From positions 620,853 to 684,852 of the forward strand of contig NZ_CXOP01000002.1 of the NCBI RefSeq assembly GCF_001269345.1: 64,000 nt of DNA, given 5' to 3'. The position numbers and the translations under genes were made by a program. The stretch's first letter is position 1. Each line of letters starts with the position of its first letter. Under the pieces are notes generated by a model. The model was not told the origin of the DNA and did no database searches. It saw only the letters and a program-made list of their open reading frames with translations. Shown piece after piece: positions 9,407-16,847 of this stretch. The DNA comes from Limnohabitans sp. 2KL-27 (GTDB lineage: Bacteria; Pseudomonadota; Gammaproteobacteria; Burkholderiales; Burkholderiaceae_C).

Positions 9407-11389
9407 ATGTCACTGCGGCTGCCCTCCCTTACCGAGTTGCGCGACAGCCAGGCCGACCTGCAACGGTTTCGCGCTCGGGTGGCGGTGGTGCAGGTGGTGG
9501 TGTTGGTGTGCTTTTTGTTGCTGGTTGCCCGACTGTCTTATTTGCAGATCGTGCGGCACGAGGATTTGCACGAGCAAGCCGAAAGCAACCGCACGGCCGT
9601 CATCCCGACGGTGCCGCCACGCGGCACCATCCTGGACCGCAATGGCGTTGTGCTGGCCAGCAACTACTCGGCCTACACCCTGGAAATCACGCCCTCGCGG
9701 GTGTCCGACTTGGACGCCACGATCGACGCTTTGTCGGAGGTGGTCGAGATTCAGGGCAAGGATCGCCGCAGGTTCAAACGCTTGCGCGAGGACTCGCGCA
9801 GTTTTGACTCTTTGCCCATCCGCACCCGATTGAGTGACGAAGAGGTGGCGCGTTTCAGCGCTCAGAGCTACCGCTTTCCGGGTGTGGACATCAAGGCCCG
9901 CCTTTTTCGACAATACCCTTACGGCGAATTGGCCAGCCACGTGGTGGGCTACATCGGCCGCATCAACGCCAAAGAAAAAGAGCGCATCGAAGAAGACGAC
10001 GATGCGGGCAATTACCGGGGCACCGAGTACATCGGCAAACTGGGTGTGGAGCAGCGCTACGAGCGTGAGTTGCATGGCATCACCGGGGTGAACCGGGTGG
10101 AGACTTCGGCCGGAGGCCGCGCCACCCGCAGCCTGTCCAGCCGCTTGGCCACACCGGGGCAAAACGTGGTGTTGTCGATCGACATTCAGTTGCAAAAAAT
10201 GGTGGAGGACTTGTTCGGTGATCGGCGCGGTGCATTGGTCGCGCTGGATCCCAACTCGGGCGAGGTGCTGGCCTTTGTCAGCAAGCCCACCTTCGACCCC
10301 AATTTATTTGTCGACGGCATTGACGTCGAAAACTGGCAAAAGCTCAACGAGTCGATCGACAAACCCTTGCTCAACCGGGCCTTGCGAGGCACCTACCCGC
10401 CAGGCTCGACCTACAAACCCTTCATGGCCATGGCTGCTTTGTCCACGGGCAAGCGCAGCGCCAACACCATCATCAACGATGCAGGTTCATGGACCTATGG
10501 AGGCCACACCTTCCGCAGCCATGGCGACAGCGGCCTCGGGCCTGTGGACATGGTGCGCTCCATCGTGCTGTCCAGCAATGTGTATTACTACTCGCTGGCC
10601 AACGAAATGGGGGTGGACGCGATCCACGACTTCATGAGGCCGCTGGGCTTTGGCCAACTCACCGGCATTGATTTGCCGGGCGAAGTGCGTGGCATCTTGC
10701 CCAGCACCGAATGGAAGCGCAACTATTACAAAAAGCCCGAGCAAAAGAAATGGTACGGCGGTGAAACCATCTCCTTGGGCATTGGCCAGGGTTACAACAC
10801 CTTCACCATGTTGCAGTTGGCTTCCGCTACGGCCACTCTGGCCAATGGTGGGGTGCAGTTCAAACCCCGAGTGGTCACGGCCACCCAAGATGCATTGACC
10901 CACGCACAATCTCAAGTCAATGCCGCCGAGCCTGTTGACTTGGGTTTCAAGCCCGAGCACATGGAGGTCATTCGCAACGGCTTGGTGGGTGTGGTCACCT
11001 CTGGCACTTCGGCCCGTGTGTTTGCCGGGGTCGGTTACACCAGCGCTGGCAAAACCGGCACAGCCCAGGCCGTGACCATCGGCCAAAAAGAAAAATACAA
11101 CGCTGCCAATTTGTCCGAATACCAGCGCGACCATGCCCTGTACATGGCCTATGCGCCAGCCGAAAAGCCCCAAATTGCGGTCGCTGTGGTGGTCGAAAAT
11201 GCCGGCTTTGGCGCAGCCTCAGCCGCCCCCATTGCCCGACGCGTGTTTGATTACTGGCTGCTCGGGCAATACCCCAGCGAAGACGACATGGCCGCCACCC
11301 AAAAAGGCCAAACTGCGAGCCCGATTGGCAAACCGCGCACCAAGCAAGACGTGCCCTTGGAAGGCCGAAAGCTCAATTCAGTCAACTGA
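9407..11389 (+). CDS. mrdA: Penicillin-binding protein 2 (elongasome transpeptidase)
   Basis: A protein of about 660 residues: cytoplasmic start, one membrane helix (about 25-45), a pedestal domain with the PPRGTILDRNG motif, and a C-terminal transpeptidase domain. The active-site motifs are present: S-x-x-K as GSTYKPF, S-x-N as SSNVYYY, and KTG as AGKTGTAQ. It cross-links peptidoglycan during cell elongation. A TTG two codons earlier is in frame, but the ATG at 9407 gives the family N-terminus. It follows mreD by two bases. The usual partner rodA does not follow. Confidence 0.96.
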   Translation: MSLRLPSLTELRDSQADLQRFRARVAVVQVVVLVCFLLLVARLSYLQIVRHEDLHEQAESNRTAVIPTVPPRGTILDRNGVVLASNYSAYTLEITPSRVSDLDATIDALSEVVEIQGKDRRRFKRLREDSRSFDSLPIRTRLSDEEVARFSAQSYRFPGVDIKARLFRQYPYGELASHVVGYIGRINAKEKERIEEDDDAGNYRGTEYIGKLGVEQRYERELHGITGVNRVETSAGGRATRSLSSRLATPGQNVVLSIDIQLQKMVEDLFGDRRGALVALDPNSGEVLAFVSKPTFDPNLFVDGIDVENWQKLNESIDKPLLNRALRGTYPPGSTYKPFMAMAALSTGKRSANTIINDAGSWTYGGHTFRSHGDSGLGPVDMVRSIVLSSNVYYYSLANEMGVDAIHDFMRPLGFGQLTGIDLPGEVRGILPSTEWKRNYYKKPEQKKWYGGETISLGIGQGYNTFTMLQLASATATLANGGVQFKPRVVTATQDALTHAQSQVNAAEPVDLGFKPEHMEVIRNGLVGVVTSGTSARVFAGVGYTSAGKTGTAQAVTIGQKEKYNAANLSEYQRDHALYMAYAPAEKPQIAVAVVVENAGFGAASAAPIARRVFDYWLLGQYPSEDDMAATQKGQTASPIGKPRTKQDVPLEGRKLNSVN

Positions 11390-11541
11390 GTTCACGCAGC
11401 AGGGTGTCGGTGTGGCCAGCTTTGCGCAAGAGATTGGCCAGGACAAGTCCGACAGGCTCATGGTCTTCAAGAACGACGGGCCCACCAACATGAAAGTCAG
11501 CAGCAAGAGGGTGGCCGAAGCCAAGGTGCGCTCCGTGCCCT
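11390..11541. other. Gap after mrdA with possible coding remnant
   Basis: No complete gene is supported between mrdA and the convergent VOC gene. One plus-strand frame (11391 to about 11560) has almost exclusively G or C at third codon positions, like real genes here, but shows no family I recognise, no clear start and runs into the VOC gene. It could be a decayed gene fragment. Confidence 0.3.
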
Positions 11542-11955
11542 TCAGCTCGCGTACACCGTGCTCAGGTCGGCAAAGCCTTTGACTTCAATCGGATTGCCAA
11601 ACGGGTCCATGAAGAACATGGTCCATTGCTCGCCCGCTTGGCCTGCAAAGCGCAGATGCGGTGCAACCACAAACTGGGTATTGGCCGCTTGCAGTCTGTC
11701 GGCCAGCGCTTGCCAATCGTTTTTTTGCAAAACCAAACCAAAGTGCGGCATGGGTACCAGGTGCTCGCCGACATGGCCCGTCAGGGTGGTTTTGAAGGGT
11801 TCGCCCAGATGCAAAGAAATTTGGTGCGAGAAAAAGTCAAAATCCACCCAAGTGTCGGTGGAGCGGCCCTCTTGGCAGCCGAGAACACCGCCATAAAAGC
11901 GGCGCGCCTCGTCCAAGTCGGTGACATGAAAAGCAAAATGAAAAAGGCTGTGCAT
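11542..11955 (-). CDS. VOC (glyoxalase/dioxygenase superfamily) protein
   Basis: A small protein of about 137 residues with the vicinal-oxygen-chelate fold: HFAFHVTDLDEARRFYGGVLGC at the start (metal-ligand His region and first beta-alpha unit) and the closing motif FMDPFGNPIEVKGF, whose Glu is a usual metal ligand. Members act as glyoxalases, dioxygenases or resistance proteins; the substrate here is unknown. I prefer the ATG at 11955 (MHSLFHFAFHV), which matches the family start; an ATG four codons upstream is possible. It is monocistronic and convergent with mrdA. Confidence 0.82.
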   Translation of the reverse strand: MHSLFHFAFHVTDLDEARRFYGGVLGCQEGRSTDTWVDFDFFSHQISLHLGEPFKTTLTGHVGEHLVPMPHFGLVLQKNDWQALADRLQAANTQFVVAPHLRFAGQAGEQWTMFFMDPFGNPIEVKGFADLSTVYAS

Positions 11956-12043
11956 GCCCGAAAGCATATCAGCCCGTCAGGCGCAGGGACAGCCGGAAGA
12001 ACCCGAATGCATCCACCCGCCTGGACTGAGCGCCAGCAAGCGC

Positions 12044-12418
12044 TCAGGTCTGCGAGGGGTCTGCCGCCATCGCGTCAAATTTTTTGAAGTACTGCTTGGC
12101 CATGGCCACCAGTTGCGCGTCAGAGGGGTGATCGCTGGCGATGCTGTCGACAACAGCCGCTGCAATGCTTTTTTGGTGGCGGGTGCACCAATCTCGGAAT
12201 TCATTGCGCGCCAAGCCTGGTCCCGTCAACAGCACTTCCCGTGCGCCCGCCAGCGCTTTGGCCACCTCGGCATAAAAGGCCGCGGTGTCACCGGCTTTGC
12301 CTTGGTGTTTGTGGTGGCTGCGCGCTGGGATGCGCTGGGCTTCAACGTGCTCACGGTCAAACATGACCACATGGGCTTCTTGGTGGTCCATCCAGACGAC
12401 CGCATGAAAAGTGCTCAT
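12044..12418 (-). CDS. Translational machinery protein (baeRF/host-attachment-like)
   Basis: A 124-residue protein starting MSTFHAVVWMDHQEAHVVMFD. It resembles proteins annotated in Burkholderiales as translational machinery protein, related to bacterial eRF1-like (baeRF) domains. The segment REVLLTGPGLARNEFRDW and the C-terminal HPSDAQLVAMAKQYF are typical. The exact function is not established. The ATG at 12418 gives the standard N-terminus; the frame extends eight codons upstream over the end of the neighbour. It follows the DksA/TraR-like gene by 20 bases, so the two probably form an operon that may respond to stress or oxygen. Confidence 0.75.
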   Translation of the reverse strand: MSTFHAVVWMDHQEAHVVMFDREHVEAQRIPARSHHKHQGKAGDTAAFYAEVAKALAGAREVLLTGPGLARNEFRDWCTRHQKSIAAAVVDSIASDHPSDAQLVAMAKQYFKKFDAMAADPSQT

Positions 12419-12438
12419 CAAAATCCTTGGTGAAAAAA

Positions 12439-12810
12439 TCAACGGCGCTGCTCGGCCTCAGTCTGGCAATCGATGCAACGTTTGGCGGTCGGGTAAGCGT
12501 TCAGGCGTTCAGTCGGGATGGTCACGCCGCAGTCGGTGCAATGGCCATAGGTGCCCACATCCATGCGCTCCAGTGCGGCTGCGATGTCTCCCAACTCTGC
12601 CGTTTCGTGTTCGTTCATGGCGAACTCGTCGTTGCGCTCGGAAATGGCCTGGGCCCGGTCGTCAAAACTGCGCACATCGTGCTCCGCCGCCATGTCTGCG
12701 CGTGAGACCACGCCACCGCGCTCTTGGGCGATGCGCTGCAACAGTTGCGTGCGCTCACGCAAGAGGCGCTCGCGGTGGGCGGAGAGGGAAGGGGTGTGGG
12801 ATGAAGTCAT
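12439..12810 (-). CDS. DksA/TraR-family zinc-finger protein
   Basis: A 123-residue protein with a helical coiled-coil N-terminus (about 10-80) and a C4 zinc finger made by Cys91, Cys94, Cys112 and Cys115 (C-x2-C-x17-C-x2-C). DksA/TraR proteins insert into the RNA polymerase secondary channel and alter promoter-complex stability. This one is shorter than DksA (about 150 residues) and looks like an accessory paralogue. A ribosome binding site AGGA lies seven bases before the ATG. An FNR-like box lies about 40 bases upstream (12844-12857), hinting at anaerobic or redox control. Confidence 0.85.
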   Translation of the reverse strand: MTSSHTPSLSAHRERLLRERTQLLQRIAQERGGVVSRADMAAEHDVRSFDDRAQAISERNDEFAMNEHETAELGDIAAALERMDVGTYGHCTDCGVTIPTERLNAYPTAKRCIDCQTEAEQRR

Positions 12811-12843
12811 GGCTTCATCCTAGGCGCCTGGGTGGACGCGGTA

Positions 12844-12857
12844 TTGATGTGGGTCAA
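12844..12857. promoter_or_regulatory. FNR/ANR-like box upstream of the DksA/TraR-like gene
   Basis: TTGAT-GTGG-GTCAA matches the FNR/ANR consensus TTGAT-N4-ATCAA with a single mismatch. Its centre is about 40 bases upstream of the start codon at 12810 on the minus strand. A TAGGAT sequence that could serve as a -10 element lies about 30 bases downstream of the box, but it also overlaps the ribosome binding site, so the transcription start is unclear. No other gene starts nearby. Confidence 0.4.
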
Positions 12858-12925
12858 CCCCCGCTGCCGCGTGGCGACTGCCACGGGCCGGGGTGGATGC
12901 GCATCAAGTGCTCAAACGAACAGAC

Positions 12926-13576
12926 TCAGCTTTTGGCTTTCATGCGCGCCATCATCAAATCCATATTGGCTTTGCGGTCGGCGTTGACTTTTTGCATGTG
13001 GGGGCGCTCGCCCATCATCTTGAGGTAGTCACGCACCGGCAATTCGGCCAAAAAGTCTTTGCCGTAAATCAGCTTGGTGGCGCCAGACACCAAGGGAAGG
13101 TGCGTCACGGCGGCGCAGTCAGCCAGCGTCAGGCTGTCGCCCGCCACAAAGGGCGAAAACTTGGCCAGCTTGGCAAAGGCGGCGACGTTCTTTTCGAGCT
13201 GCGCGCCCACTTTTTCTTTCACCGAGTCGCTCACCTTGCCGCCAAAAAAGGCTTCGGGGTACAAATTGCGCGCGACCAGCTCCAGGTGCAGGTCCAGAAA
13301 CAGCGCCAACTCACGCACCTTGGCGGCGGCAAATGGATCGGCAGGGATCAAGGGGTTTTGAGGATACTTTTGTTCGATGTATTCGAGCATCACGGCCGAC
13401 TCGCACATCGCGCCATCGGGTGTCTTGAGGTAAGGCACTTTACCCAAGGGGCTGGCGGCAGCGTCGGTGGCACCGACCCAGGCCAGTTCTTCTTCAAATG
13501 GCACGCCCTTTTCGAGCAGGGCGAACTTGACTTTGTTGTGGTAGTTGCTGGCTGCAAAGCCGCAGAGTGTGAGCAT
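12926..13576 (-). CDS. Glutathione S-transferase family protein
   Basis: A 216-residue protein with the two-domain GST layout. A thioredoxin-like N-terminal domain (about 1-78) carries MLTLCGFAASNYHNKVKFALLE and the cis-proline region GKVPYLKT, followed by the glutathione-binding ESAVMLEYIE. An all-helical C-terminal domain with FVAGDSLTLADCAAV follows. GSTs conjugate glutathione to electrophiles or reduce peroxides; substrate unknown. I chose the ATG at 13576, preceded by GGAG; an in-frame TTG four codons upstream overlaps that binding site. It is monocistronic and divergent from the BLUF gene. Confidence 0.88.
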   Translation of the reverse strand: MLTLCGFAASNYHNKVKFALLEKGVPFEEELAWVGATDAAASPLGKVPYLKTPDGAMCESAVMLEYIEQKYPQNPLIPADPFAAAKVRELALFLDLHLELVARNLYPEAFFGGKVSDSVKEKVGAQLEKNVAAFAKLAKFSPFVAGDSLTLADCAAVTHLPLVSGATKLIYGKDFLAELPVRDYLKMMGERPHMQKVNADRKANMDLMMARMKAKS

Positions 13577-13706
13577 GGGGGTCTCCAATTAAGTAGGTAA
13601 AACACAGATTAGCCTATGGCGCTGAACTGACGAGTCACCAATATGCCTGTAAGGTCCGTATCAAGACGCCCCTCCAAAATCTTGCTACTCTTTATTCGGA
13701 GCCCGT

Positions 13707-14129
13707 ATGTTGGAGCGACTTGTATACCGCTCACAAGCCACCCACAAACTTGGTAGCCTGCATTTGTTCAATTTGCTGGTGCAGTGCCGCAAACGAAACC
13801 TGAGCCTGGGCATCACGGGGCATTTGCTCTACACCGAGGAAATCTTTGTTCAGTGCATCGAAGGCCCCTCTGGCTCGATCGATGCTTTGTGGAAAAGCCT
13901 CCAACGCGATGAGCGGCATCACGGTTTAGAACTGTTGGCGCGAGGCCCCATCACCCATCGGCAGTTTGCAGATTGGGCCATGGCCTTTTCGTCCTATGCG
14001 CACTACGATAAATACGACATTCCCGGTTTTTTCCCGGTGGATGCCCAAGGCATGTCCAGTGCGGCTGACCGATGCGGACAGTGGGCAACCGACCAATTTT
14101 CAGATGAAAAAGCCGAAACAACCATCTGA
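13707..14129 (+). CDS. Stand-alone BLUF-domain blue-light sensor
   Basis: A 140-residue protein that is almost entirely one BLUF (FAD-binding blue light) domain. The light-sensing residues are present: Tyr7 in RLVYRSQA, Asn31 in RKRNLSLGITG, Gln49 in FVQCIEG, plus the semi-conserved Trp90 and Met92 in WAMAF. Blue light rearranges hydrogen bonds around the flavin in this family. No output domain is fused, so it must act on a partner protein, and none is evident nearby. GGAG lies five bases before the ATG. The C-terminal 40 residues are unassigned. Confidence 0.9.
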   Translation: MLERLVYRSQATHKLGSLHLFNLLVQCRKRNLSLGITGHLLYTEEIFVQCIEGPSGSIDALWKSLQRDERHHGLELLARGPITHRQFADWAMAFSSYAHYDKYDIPGFFPVDAQGMSSAADRCGQWATDQFSDEKAETTI

Positions 14130-14178
14130 AGAGACGGGTGCATTGACAGTTTGTGTCCATAGGCCTCAACCTTCGATG

Positions 14179-14190
14179 CGATAATTATCG
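14179..14190. promoter_or_regulatory. Palindrome at the start of the copper island
   Basis: CGATAATTATCG is a perfect 12-base palindrome ending two bases before the ATG of the first DUF2946 gene. It contains GATAAT, which could be a -10 element (implying a nearly leaderless transcript), and it resembles the core of Fur/Zur-type metal-regulator sites. No Shine-Dalgarno sequence is visible before the ATG. Which of these roles applies cannot be decided from sequence. Confidence 0.35.
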
Positions 14191-14192
14191 TT

Positions 14193-14558
14193 ATGTTCAA
14201 TCTGCAATCCCTGCGCAACGCCCACCGCCTCACCCGCCTCGTGCTGGTCTGGTTTGCGTTGTTTGTGGGGGTGGCCGTGGCTTCGCCGCTGGTCAACCCA
14301 GAGGGTGTGCAACTGGTGTGCACCACCGCGGGCAGCGTCAAGTTGCTCCAGCTCGATGCCGATGGTGAGGAAGCGCAAGGCAGCCACCACGGCTTGCACT
14401 GCCCCCTGTGTTTGCCGGTGGCCGCACCCCCGGTGGTCTCGGTTTCAGCGCCAGTCTATGTCGGGCTGTCTCATGCGCTGCGTCCTATAGAGCAGGGCCG
14501 GCTGGCTTCGCTCATCGGCCTGCCTTGGCAGGCCCGCGCTCCACCCACTTTTTCTTGA
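14193..14558 (+). CDS. DUF2946 membrane protein, copy 1
   Basis: A 121-residue protein with one hydrophobic segment (about 15-32) followed by a Cys43 motif (QLVCTTAG) and an HCPLC motif (His69, Cys70, Cys73). This Cys/His pattern recurs in the other two DUF2946 proteins of the island (15191-15589 and 18906-19277). DUF2946 genes are repeatedly found beside copper genes; a metal-binding or copper-transfer role is inferred, not demonstrated. It opens the copper island and is followed by a PCu(A)C chaperone gene. The start lacks a clear ribosome binding site, so a GTG at codon 17 or leaderless translation is possible. Confidence 0.75.
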   Translation: MFNLQSLRNAHRLTRLVLVWFALFVGVAVASPLVNPEGVQLVCTTAGSVKLLQLDADGEEAQGSHHGLHCPLCLPVAAPPVVSVSAPVYVGLSHALRPIEQGRLASLIGLPWQARAPPTFS

Positions 14559-14690
14559 TCACGGCAGCTGTTTGACGGCCAAGTGCGGCGTGCCCGCATG
14601 AGCCGCCCGCACTGTCCGCGATCCGATGGGCTGTCGTTCAAGCGGCGCCATACCCTTTCCCCTTGTGTCTTTTTTAAACTGGAGTTCGCC

Positions 14691-15164
14691 ATGAAACGCG
14701 TTGTTGTCTCTTTTGCCGTCCTGATGTCGGCCTTGTTCAGCCAGGCCCAAGCCCAAGTCACTGTCAAAGACGCCTGGGTGCGTGCCACCGTGGCGCAGCA
14801 AAAAGCCACAGGTGCTTTCATGCAACTGCAGTCCAGCCAAGACGCCAAGTTGATCTCGGCCCAGTCGCCGGTGGCGGGTGTGGTGGAGGTGCACGAAATG
14901 GCCATGGATGGCGGCGTCATGAAAATGCGTGCCGTGCCCAGCCTGGCCTTGCCTGCCGGCAAAGCGGTGGACCTCAAGCCTGGCGGTTACCACGTCATGC
15001 TGATGGACCTGAAGGGCCAGGTCAAAGACGGTGACACCGTGCCCGTGACCCTGGTGGTTGAAGGCAAAGACGGCAAGCGCCAGAACATCGAAATCAAGGC
15101 CTCTGCACGCATGGCCGCCGCACCCGCCATGAAGCAGGGCGACGGCCACATGCACAAGCATTGA
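14691..15164 (+). CDS. PCu(A)C periplasmic copper chaperone, copy 1
   Basis: A 157-residue protein with a signal peptide (about 1-21, ending AQA) and a PCu(A)C domain. The canonical Cu(I) motif H-x10-M-x21-H-x-M is exact: His68, Met79, His101, Met103. Such proteins carry copper in the periplasm, for example to the CuA site of cytochrome oxidase. The C-terminal tail is His/Met-rich (GDGHMHKH) and may bind more metal. The ATG at 14691 has GGAG upstream; the longer frame start at 14583 lacks a signal peptide. It is flanked by two DUF2946 genes. Confidence 0.92.
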   Translation: MKRVVVSFAVLMSALFSQAQAQVTVKDAWVRATVAQQKATGAFMQLQSSQDAKLISAQSPVAGVVEVHEMAMDGGVMKMRAVPSLALPAGKAVDLKPGGYHVMLMDLKGQVKDGDTVPVTLVVEGKDGKRQNIEIKASARMAAAPAMKQGDGHMHKH

Positions 15165-15190
15165 TTCCTTGACTTTTTTCTGATCCATCC

Positions 15191-15589
15191 ATGACCTGGA
15201 CTTCAGCCCAACTGCGCAGGCTCAGCCTGTGGCTGCTGTGCGCGATGCTGCTGGCGGCTTTGGCCCCCACGGTCTCGCGTGCGCGGGCCTGGAGCCAGGG
15301 CAGCGCCGTGCCTTGGATGGTGGTGTGCACCAGTGACGGCAGACTACAGACAGTATTCAACCAGCAGGGCAATACACAGAGCGACGAAGGTTCTGTGCCA
15401 GACGCGTCCATGCTCGACCATTGCGCCTTGTGCGTGTTGGCCAGCGACCGCATGGCGCCGCCGCCCAACCCTGTGTCGTGGCAGGCAATGCCACAAGCGC
15501 CGCCCTTGTTGGCGCAATTGGATCCACGCATTCCTCAAGCAGTCCTGCACTGGACGGTCCACTCCCGCGCCCCACCTGTCCACGCCTGA
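15191..15589 (+). CDS. DUF2946 membrane protein, copy 2
   Basis: A 132-residue protein with an N-terminal hydrophobic segment (about 11-27), then VVCTSDG (Cys46) and DHCALC (His77, Cys78, Cys81), the same pattern as copies 1 and 3. It starts 26 bases after the first PCu(A)C gene and is probably co-transcribed. A periplasm-facing, metal-related role is inferred from motif and neighbours. It is the most divergent of the three copies. Confidence 0.75.
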   Translation: MTWTSAQLRRLSLWLLCAMLLAALAPTVSRARAWSQGSAVPWMVVCTSDGRLQTVFNQQGNTQSDEGSVPDASMLDHCALCVLASDRMAPPPNPVSWQAMPQAPPLLAQLDPRIPQAVLHWTVHSRAPPVHA

Positions 15590-15684
15590 TTTCAGCCGTG
15601 GCAGGCCGGGCACATGCCCGACTGCTGTTTGCCAGATGTCCGCTTCTCATCGCGGGCACTGGCCAATTCAGTGCGGAGCATCGT

Positions 15685-16272
15685 GTGAAATTTTTGAATC
15701 CAATCCCAGTGGGTGAGCCCATCGAAGTTAAGCGCGGTCAATGCTTGTTGACCGCAGGTGGCGTAGGCCCAGTATGGCGGGTGACTGAGGGTGTCTTTAA
15801 ATTAGAGCGCCAAGGCCAAGACGGTCCAATTCTGGTGCAGCTGGCCCAAGCCGGTGACCTGATCGGCGTGGAGGCCTTGTGTGCCGAGCCTTATGCCTTC
15901 ACGTCCGTGGCCTTGGTGAATGCCCAAGCGGTACCCCACCCGGTGAGCCAAGATCTGGACCGCTACACCACCATGACGCAGGGCTTCATGCAGCAGCAAC
16001 GCCAAACCTGCGACATGCACCGTTTGCGCACCGGCCCCATCGTGCAGCGCCTGGCCTATTTGTTGACGGTGTTGGGCAAGCAGGCCGATGGCCGTGTGTT
16101 GACCGTGCAGCGCAAAGAACTGCCCACACTCAAGGAAATGGCCCGCGTGGTCGACTCCACCTTCGAGACGGTGTGCCGCGAACTCAACACTTTGCTGCCC
16201 GAACGCAAGCAGCCTCGCCTGCGCGTGCCCAGTGTGTGGGCGGTGGGCCAGCCCTTTGCCATGGTGGCCTGA
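15685..16272 (+). CDS. Crp/Fnr-family transcriptional regulator
   Basis: A protein of about 195 residues with a cyclic-nucleotide-binding-type sensor domain (about 10-110) and a C-terminal helix-turn-helix. The recognition helix ETVCRELNTL keeps the Glu and Arg that FNR-type proteins use to read TTGA half-sites, with Cys in place of the usual Ser. There is no N-terminal Cys cluster, so it is not an oxygen-sensing Fe-S FNR. The GTG at 15685 is chosen because GGAG precedes it by six bases and the domain begins there; the frame is open back to 15421 but overlaps the DUF2946 gene. Its position inside the copper island suggests local control. Confidence 0.72.
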   Translation: MKFLNPIPVGEPIEVKRGQCLLTAGGVGPVWRVTEGVFKLERQGQDGPILVQLAQAGDLIGVEALCAEPYAFTSVALVNAQAVPHPVSQDLDRYTTMTQGFMQQQRQTCDMHRLRTGPIVQRLAYLLTVLGKQADGRVLTVQRKELPTLKEMARVVDSTFETVCRELNTLLPERKQPRLRVPSVWAVGQPFAMVA

Positions 16273-16281
16273 AAGCAAGAC

Positions 16282-16827
16282 ATGCAACAGGTGATTTTTA
16301 AACGCTGGCAAAGCGCCCCAAAAACTGGCTTCGGCTTGAACTTTACGGCAGGCGGTTTGTTCCTGGGGCTGGTCGTCCTGGCGCTGTTGGGTATGGGCTC
16401 TGCGCACGCGCACGACTTTCGCCAAGGCGATGTGGTCATGGACCACCCCTACGCCACGCCCACCTTGGCAGGCACCACCACCGGCGCGGTGTATTTCAAG
16501 TCGATCCGCAACAAAGGCAAAACGCCTGACCGCCTGCTGTCGGCCCGCACCGCTGTGGCTGCGCGGGTCGAAATCCACCACATGCAGATGGACGGCAACG
16601 TCATGCGCATGCGCCAAGTGCCCACTTTGGAGTTGCCCGCGCAAACCGAAGTGTCCTTGCGGCACGGCGGCGCAGGCACGCACCACCTGATGCTGCTGGA
16701 CATGGCCAAACCCCTCAAAGACGGTGACCGCTTCGATCTGGAGCTGGTCTTTGAAAAAGCAGGCACCCGGCGTGTGAACGTCTGGGTGCAAACACCGCGA
16801 GCAGGTGCACCTGCGCACAAGCATTGA
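16282..16827 (+). CDS. PCu(A)C periplasmic copper chaperone, copy 2
   Basis: A 181-residue PCu(A)C protein with a long hydrophobic N-terminus (about 23-44, ending in an Ala-His-rich cleavage region). The copper ligands are His99, Met110, His135 and Met137. The Met-to-His spacing is three residues longer than in copy 1 because of a GGAGTH insert. It ends in HKH, like copy 1. It starts nine bases after the Crp/Fnr gene and 20 bases before MbnP, so it is probably in one operon with them. The ribosome binding site is weak. Confidence 0.88.
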   Translation: MQQVIFKRWQSAPKTGFGLNFTAGGLFLGLVVLALLGMGSAHAHDFRQGDVVMDHPYATPTLAGTTTGAVYFKSIRNKGKTPDRLLSARTAVAARVEIHHMQMDGNVMRMRQVPTLELPAQTEVSLRHGGAGTHHLMLLDMAKPLKDGDRFDLELVFEKAGTRRVNVWVQTPRAGAPAHKH

Positions 16828-16847
16828 TTTTTGAACTGGAGAACACG

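Noticed and set aside
12811..12925. Possible extra small gene between the DksA/TraR-like gene and the GST gene
   Set aside because: No open frame with a binding site; only the FNR-like box is notable.
14583..14690. N-terminal extension of PCu(A)C copy 1 from the ATG at 14583
   Set aside because: It would place 36 basic residues before a perfect signal peptide; the ATG at 14691 has its own GGAG site.
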